64,000 nucleotides of DNA from Candidatus Thiodiazotropha sp. (ex Myrtea sp. 'scaly one' KF741663) (GCA_025655555.1 JAHXIQ010000006.1:124001-188000), one strand, 5' to 3'. Positions 26,373 to 35,373 are shown, numbered from the stretch's first letter. Numbers and translations: made by a program. The notes: generated from the letters alone by a model not told the origin.

Positions 26373-27197
26373 ATGCTGAAAAAAATCCTCTCACTATTTG
26401 TACTAATTTCAATTATGCCCAGCCTGAGTGCAGCCCCCCGTGCGGAGGCCTGGTTACACTGGGATAAAAGCCAGCCCAACAGAACACTTGAGATTAACCA
26501 TGCACCCTGGCAGGCATTTATTGACCGGTATCTCCTGGCTTTTGAGGATGGGATCAATCGTGTGAACTATGCAGGTGTTTCTCATAACGATAGACAATCA
26601 CTCACACGTTATCTGGATCAACTTCAAAAGCTGTCTGTCGACACCATGACCAGAAATCAGCAACTGGCATTCTGGATCAACCTCTACAACGCAGGCACCG
26701 TGAGCGTGATACTGGATCACTATCCCGTAGAGTCGATTCTTGATATTGATATCTCACCGGGCTTATTCAGCAATGGACCATGGGGCAAGAAGCTATTCTC
26801 CATCGATGGCCAGAGACTTTCACTGGATGACATCGAACACCGCATCTTACGCCCCCTCTGGCGTAATCCACTGATTCACTACGGACTCAATTGTGCCTCC
26901 CTGGGATGTCCCAATCTGCAGACGGTTGTCTTTACTGCAGACAATGCCGACAGGCTGCTTGAACAGGCCGCGAAAGCATTTATCAATCACCGCCGAGGGG
27001 CTTCCGTGAGCAGAGACAGACTGGTGGTATCCAGTATCTATGACTGGTTCAAAGACGATTTCGGTAAAAGTGATGCGGCGGTAATCCAGCATCTGAGACA
27101 ATATGCCAAAGATCCACTAGACAAGCAGTTGATGAATATCACGAAGATAGACGATGACGAATACGACTGGTCTTTGAATCAATCTCCCAACCGCTGA
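26373..27197 (+). CDS. Exported DUF547 protein
   Basis: The 274-residue protein has a signal peptide (MLKKILSLFVLISIMPSLSA, cleavage near residue 20). The DUF547 core follows with LAFWINLYNAGTVSVILDHYP, GPWGKKLFSIDGQRLSLDDIEHRIL, and HYGLNCASLGCPNL, which holds two conserved cysteines. The domain has been suggested to be thiol-protease-like, but the function is not established. The core spans residues about 60-235. It diverges from the copper receptor and may share its regulatory region. The mature protein should be periplasmic. Confidence 0.9.
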   Translation: MLKKILSLFVLISIMPSLSAAPRAEAWLHWDKSQPNRTLEINHAPWQAFIDRYLLAFEDGINRVNYAGVSHNDRQSLTRYLDQLQKLSVDTMTRNQQLAFWINLYNAGTVSVILDHYPVESILDIDISPGLFSNGPWGKKLFSIDGQRLSLDDIEHRILRPLWRNPLIHYGLNCASLGCPNLQTVVFTADNADRLLEQAAKAFINHRRGASVSRDRLVVSSIYDWFKDDFGKSDAAVIQHLRQYAKDPLDKQLMNITKIDDDEYDWSLNQSPNR

Positions 27198-27322
27198 TAG
27201 ACGAAAGCCAGGATTTAGGCAGTGCTGGCAAAAGCTTCTGCAGATGCCATACTTTGCGTCATGGCTATCTATCACGACTTTAAAACTCCAGGGTCGAATA
27301 ATAATAAACCACAGGAGTTCCC

Positions 27323-27640
27323 TTGGGACGTCTCGCCGTCATAGTACTGGCACTCTGCTGGCACCTGCCTGCAGAGGCCTTTTTCTGTATTAACTTCAGT
27401 TCCCATGGTGCAGGAGACAAGCGTTTCGACGCCCGACGCTGGATGGCTTTTCAAGCTCCTCCACCTATCGCCTACCCGGCCCCATTGCCCAGCACCCGAT
27501 CAGAATATGAGACGAGACTACCGTCGATAAAACCTGAAAAGCGACAACCCGAAATCATCCAGGGCTATCGGTTTCGTCCTCTCGAGAAAACAGAGAACCA
27601 CGCTCCATCCTTAGTCATACAGATGGACCGGCGCCGCTGA
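27323..27640 (+). CDS. Small exported hypothetical protein
   Basis: The gene begins with TTG, six nt after an AGGAG site. The 105-residue product has a short signal peptide (GRLAVIVLALCWHLPAEA) and then a polar, proline-rich chain (FQAPPPIAYPAPLPS, SIKPEKRQPEI) with a conserved-looking FFCINFSSHG near the new N-terminus and one cysteine. I do not recognise the family. Low complexity and lack of secondary-structure signals suggest an unstructured periplasmic protein. It is convergent with the next gene. Confidence 0.6.
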   Translation: MGRLAVIVLALCWHLPAEAFFCINFSSHGAGDKRFDARRWMAFQAPPPIAYPAPLPSTRSEYETRLPSIKPEKRQPEIIQGYRFRPLEKTENHAPSLVIQMDRRR

Positions 27641-27663
27641 ACCGCCAGCCCTGTTACCACCGT

Positions 27664-28104
27664 TTACTTCTTTGGCATGCTCGCTTGTGAACACTTTTGC
27701 ATCTGTTCCATGGATGAACTCTTATTGAAGCAATCACTCATAGCCGTTCCGATTAGGATTGACCGATCAAGGAAATGCAGCATGTTTTTCTTTGTCTCCG
27801 CATTCCACTCGATATCTTTGGGATCCTTCATTGGCTGATCCTGATTGCCTGGCATGGCACCCATTCTTGCCCGCATCTTTTTGTCCAAATCAGCCATGAT
27901 CTCCGCACAGCTCTCGAACGATGATTGATCATCCGCTTTCTGCAGACAGGCTTTCGCCTCTTTCATGGCGGGCAGGCTCTCTTCCATCATCGGCAGCATC
28001 ATCTGTTTCGACTGCTCGAAGATTTGTTGTGGATCCATCTGGCCTGCGGGCGGTTGCGCCATAGCCAGCGAGGGAATCAAAAGCAATAGTGATAAAATTC
28101 TCAT
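27664..28104 (-). CDS. Exported helical protein with two CX12C motifs
   Basis: A strong AAGGAGG site precedes the ATG. The 146-residue product has a signal peptide (MRILSLLLLIPSLAMA) followed by a methionine-rich helical chain. Its four cysteines form two equal spacings, C53-X12-C66 and C125-X12-C138, each in a helix-turn-helix-like segment (CLQKADDQSSFES and CFNKSSSMEQMQK). Two disulfide-stapled hairpins are therefore likely in the oxidising periplasm. I do not recognise the family. The Met and Asp/Glu content would allow metal binding, but that is speculation. Confidence 0.72.
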   Translation of the reverse strand: MRILSLLLLIPSLAMAQPPAGQMDPQQIFEQSKQMMLPMMEESLPAMKEAKACLQKADDQSSFESCAEIMADLDKKMRARMGAMPGNQDQPMKDPKDIEWNAETKKNMLHFLDRSILIGTAMSDCFNKSSSMEQMQKCSQASMPKK

Positions 28105-28277
28105 GGTAATTAGCCTCCTTATAGTAATCCGCTACGACAATACCCCAATCTAACGCCATTTTACCAATTGAGACCCCCTAACATTTCAACCCGTCACGCT
28201 ACAGGCTGAAATCCAAGGCTCATCCCGTTAGAATCCCCTCTTCGAATCAGACACTCATCCCACTCTTGGAGAGAACC

Positions 28278-29684
28278 GTGGCAGAAAAGAAAGTTGATGT
28301 GGCCATCCTCGGTTCCGGCACTGCCGGACTCAACGCAACCGGTCAGGTCGGTCCCGCCGGCAAGAGCTTCCTCCTGATCAACGGAGGTGAGCCGGGTACG
28401 ACCTGCGCCAGAGTGGGATGCATGCCGTCCAAGGCACTCATACAGGTTGCCGAGGATTACCATCGTCGCACACATCTGGGCCGCTACGGTGTAGATGGTC
28501 ATGAGGCGTTGAGCATCGACATCCCTGAGGCAATGGAACATGTGCAGGACATGAGAGACAACTTCGTTGACAGAGTACTGACCAATAGCACCGACAACAT
28601 GGGTGAAAAATTTGTCGAGGCCTATGCCCAATTCGTCGACCCACATACCCTGGCACTCGACAATGGGGATAGGGTTGTCGCCGAGCGTATCGTCATTGCC
28701 ACCGGGTCCAGACCCTTGGTGCCGGAGGCCTGGACCGCTTTTGGCGACAAGGTCCTGACAACGGATACCTTTTTCGAGCAGGAAGATCTCCCTCAGTCCG
28801 TGGCCGTTGTCGGTTTAGGTGTCATCGGACTCGAACTGGGTCAATCCCTCAGCAGGCTCGGTGTTCAGGTAACCGGCTTTGACATGGCCGAATACATCGG
28901 TGGGGCTAGCGATCCGGAAGTCTCAAAAATGGCTCTGGAAATCATGCAGAGGGCCTTTCCCATCCACCTGGGACAGCCTGTCGAGATCACCGAGGCCGGT
29001 GATCAGTTGAAAGTCACTGCCGGTGACCAGTCCGTGGTCGTCGATAAGGTGCTCGCCAGTCTGGGCCGGACACCCAATGTGGAAGGTCTGGCGTTGGAGA
29101 ATACCGGCCTAGCACTGGATCAGCGTGGTATTCCGCTCTACGACCCCAACACCATGCAGTGCGGTGACTCCCATATCTTCATTGCCGGCGATGTCAACGG
29201 TGAACGGCCGATCCTGCATGAGGCGGGAGATGAGGGGAAGATTGCCGGTTACAATGCTGCCAGCGGTCAAATCACCGCTTTCAAACGCAAAGTCCCGCTG
29301 GCGATTAACTTCTGTGATCCCAATATCTGCCTGGTGGGCGCCAGCTACGATTCACTCGAGCTTGAGAATACCGCCATCGGCGAGGTCAAACTTGCACCGG
29401 TGGGTCGCGCCATGATCATGGGCCAGAACAGGGGCATTATCCGGGTCTATGCGGACAAGCGCAGCGGGGTAATGTTGGGTGCTGAGATGATCACCACACG
29501 GGGTGAAAACCTGGCACACCTGCTCAACTGGGCTGTCACACAACAACTGACGGTGGGAGACCTGCTTCAGATGCCCTTCTACCATCCGGTCATCGAAGAG
29601 GCCCTGCAGGCGGCGCTCAACAATCTCTATGCCCAAGTGGAAAAGAAAAACGAGAGCCCGATCAAGGAACTCCAGCAGCTTTAG
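28278..29684 (+). CDS. Dihydrolipoamide dehydrogenase-family flavoprotein
   Basis: I chose GTG at 28278, which follows GGAGAG; an in-frame TTG at 28266 would destroy that site. The 468-residue protein is a pyridine-nucleotide disulfide oxidoreductase. It has the FAD motif ILGSGTAGLNA, redox disulfide CARVGC, NAD-binding VVGLGVIGLELGQSLSRLG, second FAD motif IFIAGDVNG, and C-terminal interface motif YHPVIEEAL with the catalytic His-Glu pair. CARVGC replaces the common CLNVGC of complex-bound Lpd, and no 2-oxoacid dehydrogenase genes are near, so it is a stand-alone form. It is followed 56 nt later by an OsmC-type thiol peroxidase, for which it may supply dihydrolipoate. Confidence 0.88.
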   Translation: MAEKKVDVAILGSGTAGLNATGQVGPAGKSFLLINGGEPGTTCARVGCMPSKALIQVAEDYHRRTHLGRYGVDGHEALSIDIPEAMEHVQDMRDNFVDRVLTNSTDNMGEKFVEAYAQFVDPHTLALDNGDRVVAERIVIATGSRPLVPEAWTAFGDKVLTTDTFFEQEDLPQSVAVVGLGVIGLELGQSLSRLGVQVTGFDMAEYIGGASDPEVSKMALEIMQRAFPIHLGQPVEITEAGDQLKVTAGDQSVVVDKVLASLGRTPNVEGLALENTGLALDQRGIPLYDPNTMQCGDSHIFIAGDVNGERPILHEAGDEGKIAGYNAASGQITAFKRKVPLAINFCDPNICLVGASYDSLELENTAIGEVKLAPVGRAMIMGQNRGIIRVYADKRSGVMLGAEMITTRGENLAHLLNWAVTQQLTVGDLLQMPFYHPVIEEALQAALNNLYAQVEKKNESPIKELQQL

Positions 29685-29740
29685 AAGACATCGCATCAGT
29701 GGGCCAAAATGCCCAAGACAGGCAGAATACGGAGCAGTAG

Positions 29741-30136
29741 ATGGATAATATTGAGGTCAAATTTCCCGGTGGTAAACGCATCGATGCCCAGGTAGGTGAT
29801 TTCACGATTCAGACCGATCAATCCGTAAAGTACGGTGGGGAGGCTTCAGCCCCCGCTCCCTTCGATTTATTTTTGGGTTCCATCGCCACCTGTGCCGGTA
29901 TTTTCGCCTGGAATTTCTGTGAGATGCGCCAGCTCTCCACAGAGGGCCTGACGCTCAGCATGGAGTGTGTCGATGATCCTCAGAAAAAAATGATCGGTGA
30001 GATCCGATTTAATTTGACCCTGCCTGAAGGTTTTCCGGAAAAATACCATCAGGGGATCATCCGGGCCATGGAGCAGTGTGCTGTCAAGCGTCACATGCAG
30101 CAGTCACCCGAGTTCACGGTAAAAATTAACAACTAA
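29741..30136 (+). CDS. OsmC/Ohr-family peroxiredoxin-like protein
   Basis: The 131-residue protein has the OsmC fold signatures: APAPFDLFLGSIATCAGIFAWNFC with a cysteine at 51 (and 60), and EQCAVKRHM with C113. In OsmC and Ohr two such cysteines reduce organic hydroperoxides, using dihydrolipoamide as electron donor. Its position directly downstream of a lipoamide dehydrogenase matches that chemistry. The protein is cytoplasmic. No OhrR regulator is present. The subgroup lies closer to the YhfA/OsmC-like group than to Ohr by its length and the DQSVKYGGEASAPAPF start. Confidence 0.88.
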   Translation: MDNIEVKFPGGKRIDAQVGDFTIQTDQSVKYGGEASAPAPFDLFLGSIATCAGIFAWNFCEMRQLSTEGLTLSMECVDDPQKKMIGEIRFNLTLPEGFPEKYHQGIIRAMEQCAVKRHMQQSPEFTVKINN

Positions 30137-30145
30137 AACCGTTTA

Positions 30146-31153
30146 TCAGGCTGGCCGCTGACTTTTGAAGTCCTGCAGGGTCACCGACTCAAGCTCCGGA
30201 TGCCTTTGCAGAAAACCATCCAGCCGTATAAGTGAGTCAGGCGTCAGCGCCTTGGGATGACCCATGACATTGAAAACAGGATTCTCGACATCTTTGTCCA
30301 ATTGCCGGTAAGACTGCTCCAAAAGCCCCGCTTTAGCGCCATCGATTGAGGTTACCGAGTAGCTGGGCTTGGTCAATAAGGCTCGATAATAGGCACTGTT
30401 GGCAACCATGGCCTGGCCGTCACCGAAGGCCTTATAGGCACCGCGAGCCAATTTCTTCTGCAATGCCAATTTCCAATAGAACAGAGGACTGACTTTACAG
30501 CCGGTAATGGCCACCTCGTAGAAACGTCCGTCATTCTGATTCTGCAGAGGATCATCGGAAAAGCGCCAGGTGGCTTGCTCCGGTGCGCCACGAAAATCAA
30601 AACCCCGAATGTCGTCAGGCGAATAACCCCTGCTATACACCGTGCTGTCGAGCCAAATGCCATGTCGATGCAAGGCATCTCCAATCTTATCGAAGGGCTG
30701 CATACACCAACCACCTGCCCGATATGCGAAGACCCGGTCCCCGACGATGTCGGTCAGTGCTTGTTTATATTCACCGACAATGCGCTCCATCTCGTCTGGT
30801 GAAAAATCGTGCAGTCTGTAACGGCGGGTATCGATCCGCCATCCATCACTGCCATAGTCCGTATCCTCCCAATGAGGGTGAATGTGGAGTTGCACATCAT
30901 GTCCCGCCTCAACCAAGCTTTGTAACTGATCTTCGATTTGCCGATAGTCATCTGCTAAAACGGATGTCCCATTCGCCTGCTTCTTCAACTGGCGGAGATA
31001 CCCCGCGTCAACAAACAGCGTCAGTTTGGCATTATGGCGATCGACAACCTGCTTGAGCTCGGATATGGGACGAATCATGCAATGTTCAACCGTACCTGTT
31101 TGACGGCCGAAAAAGAGTTCGTAATCGAGGGTAATCAATAATCGCGTAGACAT
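30146..31153 (-). CDS. Polysaccharide deacetylase-like (NodB fold) protein
   Basis: From the ATG at 31153 (335 residues) the protein begins MSTRLLITLDYELFFG. The NodB-type metal site is visible as the Asp of TLDYE, the His pair in VQLHIHPHW, and the motif YRAGGWCMQPF that forms the active-site groove. Carbohydrate esterase family 4 enzymes deacetylate N-acetylated glycans, or act as structural relatives in exopolysaccharide biosynthesis. No signal peptide is seen, so it would act in the cytoplasm, which is unusual for deacetylases of cell-wall glycan. It is convergent with the OsmC gene. Confidence 0.78.
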   Translation of the reverse strand: MSTRLLITLDYELFFGRQTGTVEHCMIRPISELKQVVDRHNAKLTLFVDAGYLRQLKKQANGTSVLADDYRQIEDQLQSLVEAGHDVQLHIHPHWEDTDYGSDGWRIDTRRYRLHDFSPDEMERIVGEYKQALTDIVGDRVFAYRAGGWCMQPFDKIGDALHRHGIWLDSTVYSRGYSPDDIRGFDFRGAPEQATWRFSDDPLQNQNDGRFYEVAITGCKVSPLFYWKLALQKKLARGAYKAFGDGQAMVANSAYYRALLTKPSYSVTSIDGAKAGLLEQSYRQLDKDVENPVFNVMGHPKALTPDSLIRLDGFLQRHPELESVTLQDFKSQRPA

Positions 31154-31305
31154 GGGCAGGCTTTTTGATAAGTCATAATCAGGCAATCATAACCCGGATG
31201 GAAATAGTTTAGACCTTTGGCTTTGTAATTATTTTTGGCGGGGTTGTTATATTTCGCCTTTCATCGTTCCGACCCCCGCCAGGATAATGAATGATCAAAG
31301 GATCC

Positions 31306-32280
31306 TTAGGTGTGAGCCACAATGATGGCGCGCCTTGGTGCCGGGTGACCCTCAACAGTTTGTGCCGGTTGCGAAGGATCAAGATAGTCTGCCAGTGATT
31401 CAAACCTCATCCACTCTGTCGCTCGCTGCTCTTCGACAGAGGTCGTTGTGACATCGATCAGTCTCACATCCCCAAAGCCGGCGCGGGATAGCCAGGAGAT
31501 GAGTGTGGCGGGGGAAGGAATAAACCAGACATTGCGCATTTTCGCATAGCGACCTTCAGGTACCAGCACCTCACCGGGGCCGCCCTCGATAACCAGCGTT
31601 TCGAGCACCAGCTCTCCGCCTTTTCGCAGGCAGCCCTTGAGTTCCGATAAGTGGGAAAATGGTGAGCGTCGATGGTAGAAGACACCCATGGAAAAGACCG
31701 TATCGAAGGCCTGTAGATTAGGGGGTATGTCCTCGATACCCAACGGTAGCAAATGTACCGGATGTTGCTTGCCCAGAAAGTGACGAAGAGCTTCAAACTG
31801 GTGAAGAAAGAGTTGGGTGGGATCGATACCGATTACCTGCCTGGCGCCCTCTCCTGCCATACGTAAAGCGTAGTAACCGTTGCCACACCCCACATCGAGT
31901 ATCAGACGATTATGCAACGGCTGAATATGCGGTTGCAGCCTCTCCCATTTCCGATCTGAGCACCATTCGGTATCGATGTGTAGACCACAAATCTCAAATG
32001 GTCCTTTACGCCAGGGATGTAGACACATCAGCTGCTGTCGAATGTGTTCTCTGGCCTGGTCGTCACAATCTGCAGCCACGCCAGCACGTATGCAGGGTGA
32101 GCTCAGCGAGATTGTCGAAGTCACCAACTCCGGTAGTTGTGAGATAGCTTCCTGCCAGGCAGGCATATCCCCATGAGGCCTCTCTCGCCATACTCTCTCG
32201 ACCTGTTGGGGTAAAACCTCCAACCAGCGAGCCAGCGGCGTATCCATCAACGCCTCGGTCCAGGACCAGTCGCTATTCAC
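31306..32280 (-). CDS. cmoB: tRNA 5-carboxymethoxyuridine synthase (carboxymethyltransferase)
   Basis: CmoB transfers the carboxymethyl group from carboxy-SAM to 5-hydroxyuridine-34 of tRNA, giving cmo5U. Signatures are WRKGPFEICGLHIDTEWCSDRKWERL, the SAM motif ILDVGCGNGYYALRM, DTVFSMGVFYHRRSPFSHL and the C-terminal TPEMRFESLADYL-like EWMRFESLADYLDPS. The gene starts with GTG at 32280, overlapping the cmoA stop by four nt (GTGA), so the pair is translationally coupled. The 324-residue length is normal. Confidence 0.96.
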   Translation of the reverse strand: MNSDWSWTEALMDTPLARWLEVLPQQVERVWRERPHGDMPAWQEAISQLPELVTSTISLSSPCIRAGVAADCDDQAREHIRQQLMCLHPWRKGPFEICGLHIDTEWCSDRKWERLQPHIQPLHNRLILDVGCGNGYYALRMAGEGARQVIGIDPTQLFLHQFEALRHFLGKQHPVHLLPLGIEDIPPNLQAFDTVFSMGVFYHRRSPFSHLSELKGCLRKGGELVLETLVIEGGPGEVLVPEGRYAKMRNVWFIPSPATLISWLSRAGFGDVRLIDVTTTSVEEQRATEWMRFESLADYLDPSQPAQTVEGHPAPRRAIIVAHT

Positions 32281-33014
32281 TTGACTGCCAGCAGGGAGAC
32301 GAAATTAAAACACTGAAACCAGACCTCCACGGTCTGGAAACCCACGTCGCGTAAACGTGCCCGGTGAGTAGACAAGGTCTCTGGCAACAGCACTTTTTCC
32401 AATGCGGTACGCTTCTGACTGATCTCCAGCTCTGAATAACCTTGTGTCTTTTTGAAACTGTGATGCATATCGGTGAAGAGCTGCTGCGCCGTCTCGGTGG
32501 GCAGTGCGATCTTTTCAGACAAGATGAGGACACCACCCGGCTGCATACCCTCATATATCGAAGTAAGAAGCTGACTGCGCTTTTCAACGGGAATGAACTG
32601 CAGGGTGAAATTGAGTACCACCATGGATGCCGATGTGATGCTGATATCTTTAATATCGGCACAGACAAACTCAATAGCCGAGGGTTCACCCGTCTGGAAC
32701 AGGTAACGCTTTGCCCGTTGCACCATGGCAGGCGAGTTATCTACTGCAATGATCCGGCAGGCAGTCTCCCCTCTCCCCCGGTTAATTGCCAGCGCGGCAG
32801 CGCCCAGGGAACAACCGAGATCATAACAGTGGGAATCCTGGGTAACGCATCGAGCCGCCAGGGTACCGATCATATTGATAATAGTGGTGTAACCGGGTAC
32901 TGACCTTTGAATCATATCCGGAAAGACCTCGGCCACCCGTTCATCAAAGACGAAGTCTGCGACCACTTCACGATGACGGACATAGAGTCTGTCTTTGTCT
33001 GGATTATCAGTCAT
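32277..33014 (-). CDS. cmoA: Carboxy-S-adenosyl-L-methionine synthase
   Basis: CmoA converts SAM and prephenate into carboxy-SAM for the CmoB reaction. From the ATG at 33014 it has 245 residues and begins MTDNPDKDRLYVRHREVVADF. The methyltransferase fold carries HCYDLGCSLGAAALAI and AVDNSPAMVQRA, plus SMVVLNFTLQFIPVEKR. The in-frame codons up to 33047 are not conserved-looking. It overlaps cmoB by four nt. The promoter should lie in the 128-nt gap to the divergent small gene. Confidence 0.96.
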   Translation of the reverse strand: MTDNPDKDRLYVRHREVVADFVFDERVAEVFPDMIQRSVPGYTTIINMIGTLAARCVTQDSHCYDLGCSLGAAALAINRGRGETACRIIAVDNSPAMVQRAKRYLFQTGEPSAIEFVCADIKDISITSASMVVLNFTLQFIPVEKRSQLLTSIYEGMQPGGVLILSEKIALPTETAQQLFTDMHHSFKKTQGYSELEISQKRTALEKVLLPETLSTHRARLRDVGFQTVEVWFQCFNFVSLLAVK

Positions 33015-33142
33015 ATATTCTTGGCGGATGCTTGTCGTTCTGAACACGGCATATTAGGTTGCCGGGGTAAAAGTGATTACCATAGGATGGTATTCAAGGT
33101 AGCAGAGTCTATCAAACATCAACCCGGAGGAGATGTTCTTGT

Positions 33143-33430
33143 ATGGGACTATTCGATTTCCTGTTTAGCAAGAAGACAAAAAAACGCATGGTCGCCGAAG
33201 AGATCGGCCTCGAGAGTGGCCTGTTTGTCATGTGCCCGGTCTGCCACGATGTCACTGAGGCGGAAAATCCCTCTGCGTTTCGACCGGCCACGGAATCTCT
33301 AGTGAGGCAGCTTATTCAGAAGGGGGATTCCCGCTTGGATCTGTTCGAACACGACCCAGTGGCGGCGATAGAGACTATCTCCCAAGTTGGCAGGGATCTC
33401 CCATTTCGCTGTAACTGCCATAGGATCTAA
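33143..33430 (+). CDS. Small cysteine-motif hypothetical protein
   Basis: The 95-residue protein follows a GGAGGAG site. It starts with an amphipathic basic stretch MGLFDFLFSKKTKKRM that could touch membrane or nucleic acid. It then has CPVC (C31, C34) followed by His35, and ends in CNCH (C90, C92, H93). The paired CxxC and CxC motifs could make a zinc site. I do not recognise the family. It diverges from cmoA and converges with the UMF1 transporter, leaving 5 nt between stop codons. Confidence 0.65.
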   Translation: MGLFDFLFSKKTKKRMVAEEIGLESGLFVMCPVCHDVTEAENPSAFRPATESLVRQLIQKGDSRLDLFEHDPVAAIETISQVGRDLPFRCNCHRI

Positions 33431-33435
33431 CTGGG

Positions 33436-34716
33436 TTAATTTCGCTCCAGACTGCGCGCTGCGCTTTGCCCTGCATCCACATCCACTCGACTGAGTAAAA
33501 ACGCACCGAGTGCAAAGAGAATACCAATAGCCAGTATCGAGAGACGACTATCTTGGGTCAGTACGCCGACCCAACCCATCAGTAGTGGACCCAGGACCAC
33601 GGCAAATTTTCCCAGCATATTGTAGAAGCCAAAAAACTCTCCTGCCTGATCCCGGGGAATCAGTCTGGCATAGAGCGCCCGTGAGAGTGCCTGTATCCCT
33701 CCCTGCACCAGCCCAATAGCCACTGCCAGCAAATAGAACTCCCAGATGGCATCCATCCGATAAGCCCATAGGAGGATCAACAAATAGACGAATATGGCCA
33801 GCATGATGCCTTGCTTAGGTCCTCTTTTCGCACCAATTGCGGCGAAAACCAGCGCCGCGGGAAAACCCACAAACTGCGTGATTAACAGCGCCACCATCAG
33901 ATTATTCGCATCAAAGCCGATCGACAAACCGTAATCCACCGCCATGCGGACAATGGTGTCGACACCATCGATATAACACCAATAGGCCAGCAGAAAGAGA
34001 AACGTCATCTTCAACTGGCGGACTTTGCCCAGTGTGGTGAATAACTGCTTAAAACCCGCACTGACCCAACCTCTTTTCTCTTCACCCGTCACAGGCTCTT
34101 CCACCCAGAGAAAAAGTGGTATGGAAAAGAGCGCCCACCAGACGGCAACACTGAGAAATGAGAGCTTTACCGCCTCCGCTGTCCCAGCCAGACCAAAAGA
34201 ACCGGGGAAGAGGATCATCATCACATTGAGGCTGAATAGCAAGCCGCCACCCAGATAACCAAAGGCAAAACCGTAGGCGGAAACCCTGTCGTAATGTCGC
34301 TCCTTTGTCACTGACACCAGCAGTGAATCATAGAAAATATTACTACAGGAAAAACCGAGCACCGCCAGTCCGTAGAGCACCAGCGCCATCACCCAGGCGC
34401 CCGCGGCTACCAAAGGGAGTGATCCGGTCATGACGATACCCATGGCGGCGGAAATGAGCAGAAAACGTTTCTTTGCCCCCGCTTGATCGGCCATTGCCCC
34501 GAGCAGCGGCGCCACACAAACCACCAGAATACTGGCCAGGGAGTTGGCCATGCCCAGACGGAAGGTACTCTCGGTAGCGACGACCTCGGCGCTCCAGTAC
34601 TGTTTGAAGAAGAGCGGAAAGAAACCCGCCATCACCGTGGTGGCAAAGGCGGAGTTGGCCCAGTCATAGAAACTCCACGCCAACACCTTGGGTTGGCGTA
34701 TGAGTCTTTCACCCAT
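33436..34716 (-). CDS. UMF1-type major facilitator transporter (Atg22-like)
   Basis: The 426-residue protein has about 12 membrane helices. The start SFYDWANSAFATTVMAGFFPLFFKQYW is the diagnostic UMF1/Atg22-like segment. Other conserved points are GAMADQAGAKKRFL between helices 2 and 3 and GLVQGGIQALSRALYARLIPRDQAGEFFGFYNMLGKFAVVLGP near helices 8-9. Eukaryotic relatives release amino acids from the vacuole; bacterial substrates are unknown. It lies downstream of and on the same strand as the FixLJ-like pair but is separated only by 21 nt from the regulator, so they might be co-transcribed. Confidence 0.92.
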   Translation of the reverse strand: MGERLIRQPKVLAWSFYDWANSAFATTVMAGFFPLFFKQYWSAEVVATESTFRLGMANSLASILVVCVAPLLGAMADQAGAKKRFLLISAAMGIVMTGSLPLVAAGAWVMALVLYGLAVLGFSCSNIFYDSLLVSVTKERHYDRVSAYGFAFGYLGGGLLFSLNVMMILFPGSFGLAGTAEAVKLSFLSVAVWWALFSIPLFLWVEEPVTGEEKRGWVSAGFKQLFTTLGKVRQLKMTFLFLLAYWCYIDGVDTIVRMAVDYGLSIGFDANNLMVALLITQFVGFPAALVFAAIGAKRGPKQGIMLAIFVYLLILLWAYRMDAIWEFYLLAVAIGLVQGGIQALSRALYARLIPRDQAGEFFGFYNMLGKFAVVLGPLLMGWVGVLTQDSRLSILAIGILFALGAFLLSRVDVDAGQSAARSLERN

Positions 34717-34737
34717 GGGTGGAGCTTACGCCGCAGC

Positions 34738-35373
34738 TCATTCCTCTAGGGTCTCTTCATCGATGGTCAGATTGGCATGTATCGCCATCCTGACCAGTTC
34801 GGCCAGAGAGCCCGCTTCCATCTTTTCCATCACCCTTGCCCGATGGGCTTCCACCGTCTTTGCACTGACACCCAGCGAGGAGGCGATCTCCTTATTGGCC
34901 CTGCCGTTGGTGACCATCACCATCACCTCGTGCTCCCGCGGCGTGAGGCGGGCCAGGCGCGTGGCGATCTCAGCACGCTGCGATTGCATATCACGCTGCC
35001 GTTCATCCAGCATCAGGGCGTGACGGATGCTCTCCAACAACAATTCATCATTAAAGGGCTTCTCGATAAAGTCGACCGCACCGCTTTTCATGGCCCTGAC
35101 AGCCATCGGCACATCAGCATGACCGGTAATGATAATGACCGGTATCGCAATCTGATGGGCGGTGAGGTACTCCTGCAACTCCAGGCCGCTCATGCCGGGC
35201 ATACGGACATCCAGCAGCAGGCATCCGGAACGCCCAGGATAGTAACTGTGGATAAAAGCATCGGCAGATTCGTAGGTTTCAACATTCATGGCCACAGATT
35301 CGATCAGCCATTTGAGGGAATTACGCATGGCTTGGTCATCATCGACAACGAATACAGTCGTTTGGCTACTCAT
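34738..35373 (-). CDS. FixJ-family response regulator
   Basis: The ATG at 35373 lies two nt after the kinase stop codon; the frame also has an upstream TTG at 35379. The 211-residue protein has a receiver domain (acidic cluster VVDDD, phospho-acceptor Asp in LLLDVRMPGMSG, Thr in IITGHADVPMAV, Lys in DFIEKPFNDELLL) and a LuxR-type helix-turn-helix at the end (LTPREHEVMVMVTNGRANKEI, VSAKTVEAHRARVMEKM). The FixJ/TodT/TtrR subgroup fits best by GHADVPMAVRAMKSGAVDF. It pairs with the PAS kinase next to it. Its target genes are not visible; the neighbouring UMF1 transporter is a candidate. Confidence 0.93.
   Translation of the reverse strand: MSSQTTVFVVDDDQAMRNSLKWLIESVAMNVETYESADAFIHSYYPGRSGCLLLDVRMPGMSGLELQEYLTAHQIAIPVIIITGHADVPMAVRAMKSGAVDFIEKPFNDELLLESIRHALMLDERQRDMQSQRAEIATRLARLTPREHEVMVMVTNGRANKEIASSLGVSAKTVEAHRARVMEKMEAGSLAELVRMAIHANLTIDEETLEE

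Noticed and set aside
30583-31056. Plus-strand 157-codon frame opposite the deacetylase-like gene
   Set aside because: It has extreme His/Arg/Pro content and no start signal, and the minus-strand gene has clear NodB motifs.
31236-31296. GGCGGGG and CCCCGCC inverted repeat downstream of cmoB
   Set aside because: The loop is about 30 nt and a T-run is missing on both strands, so I do not call it a terminator.
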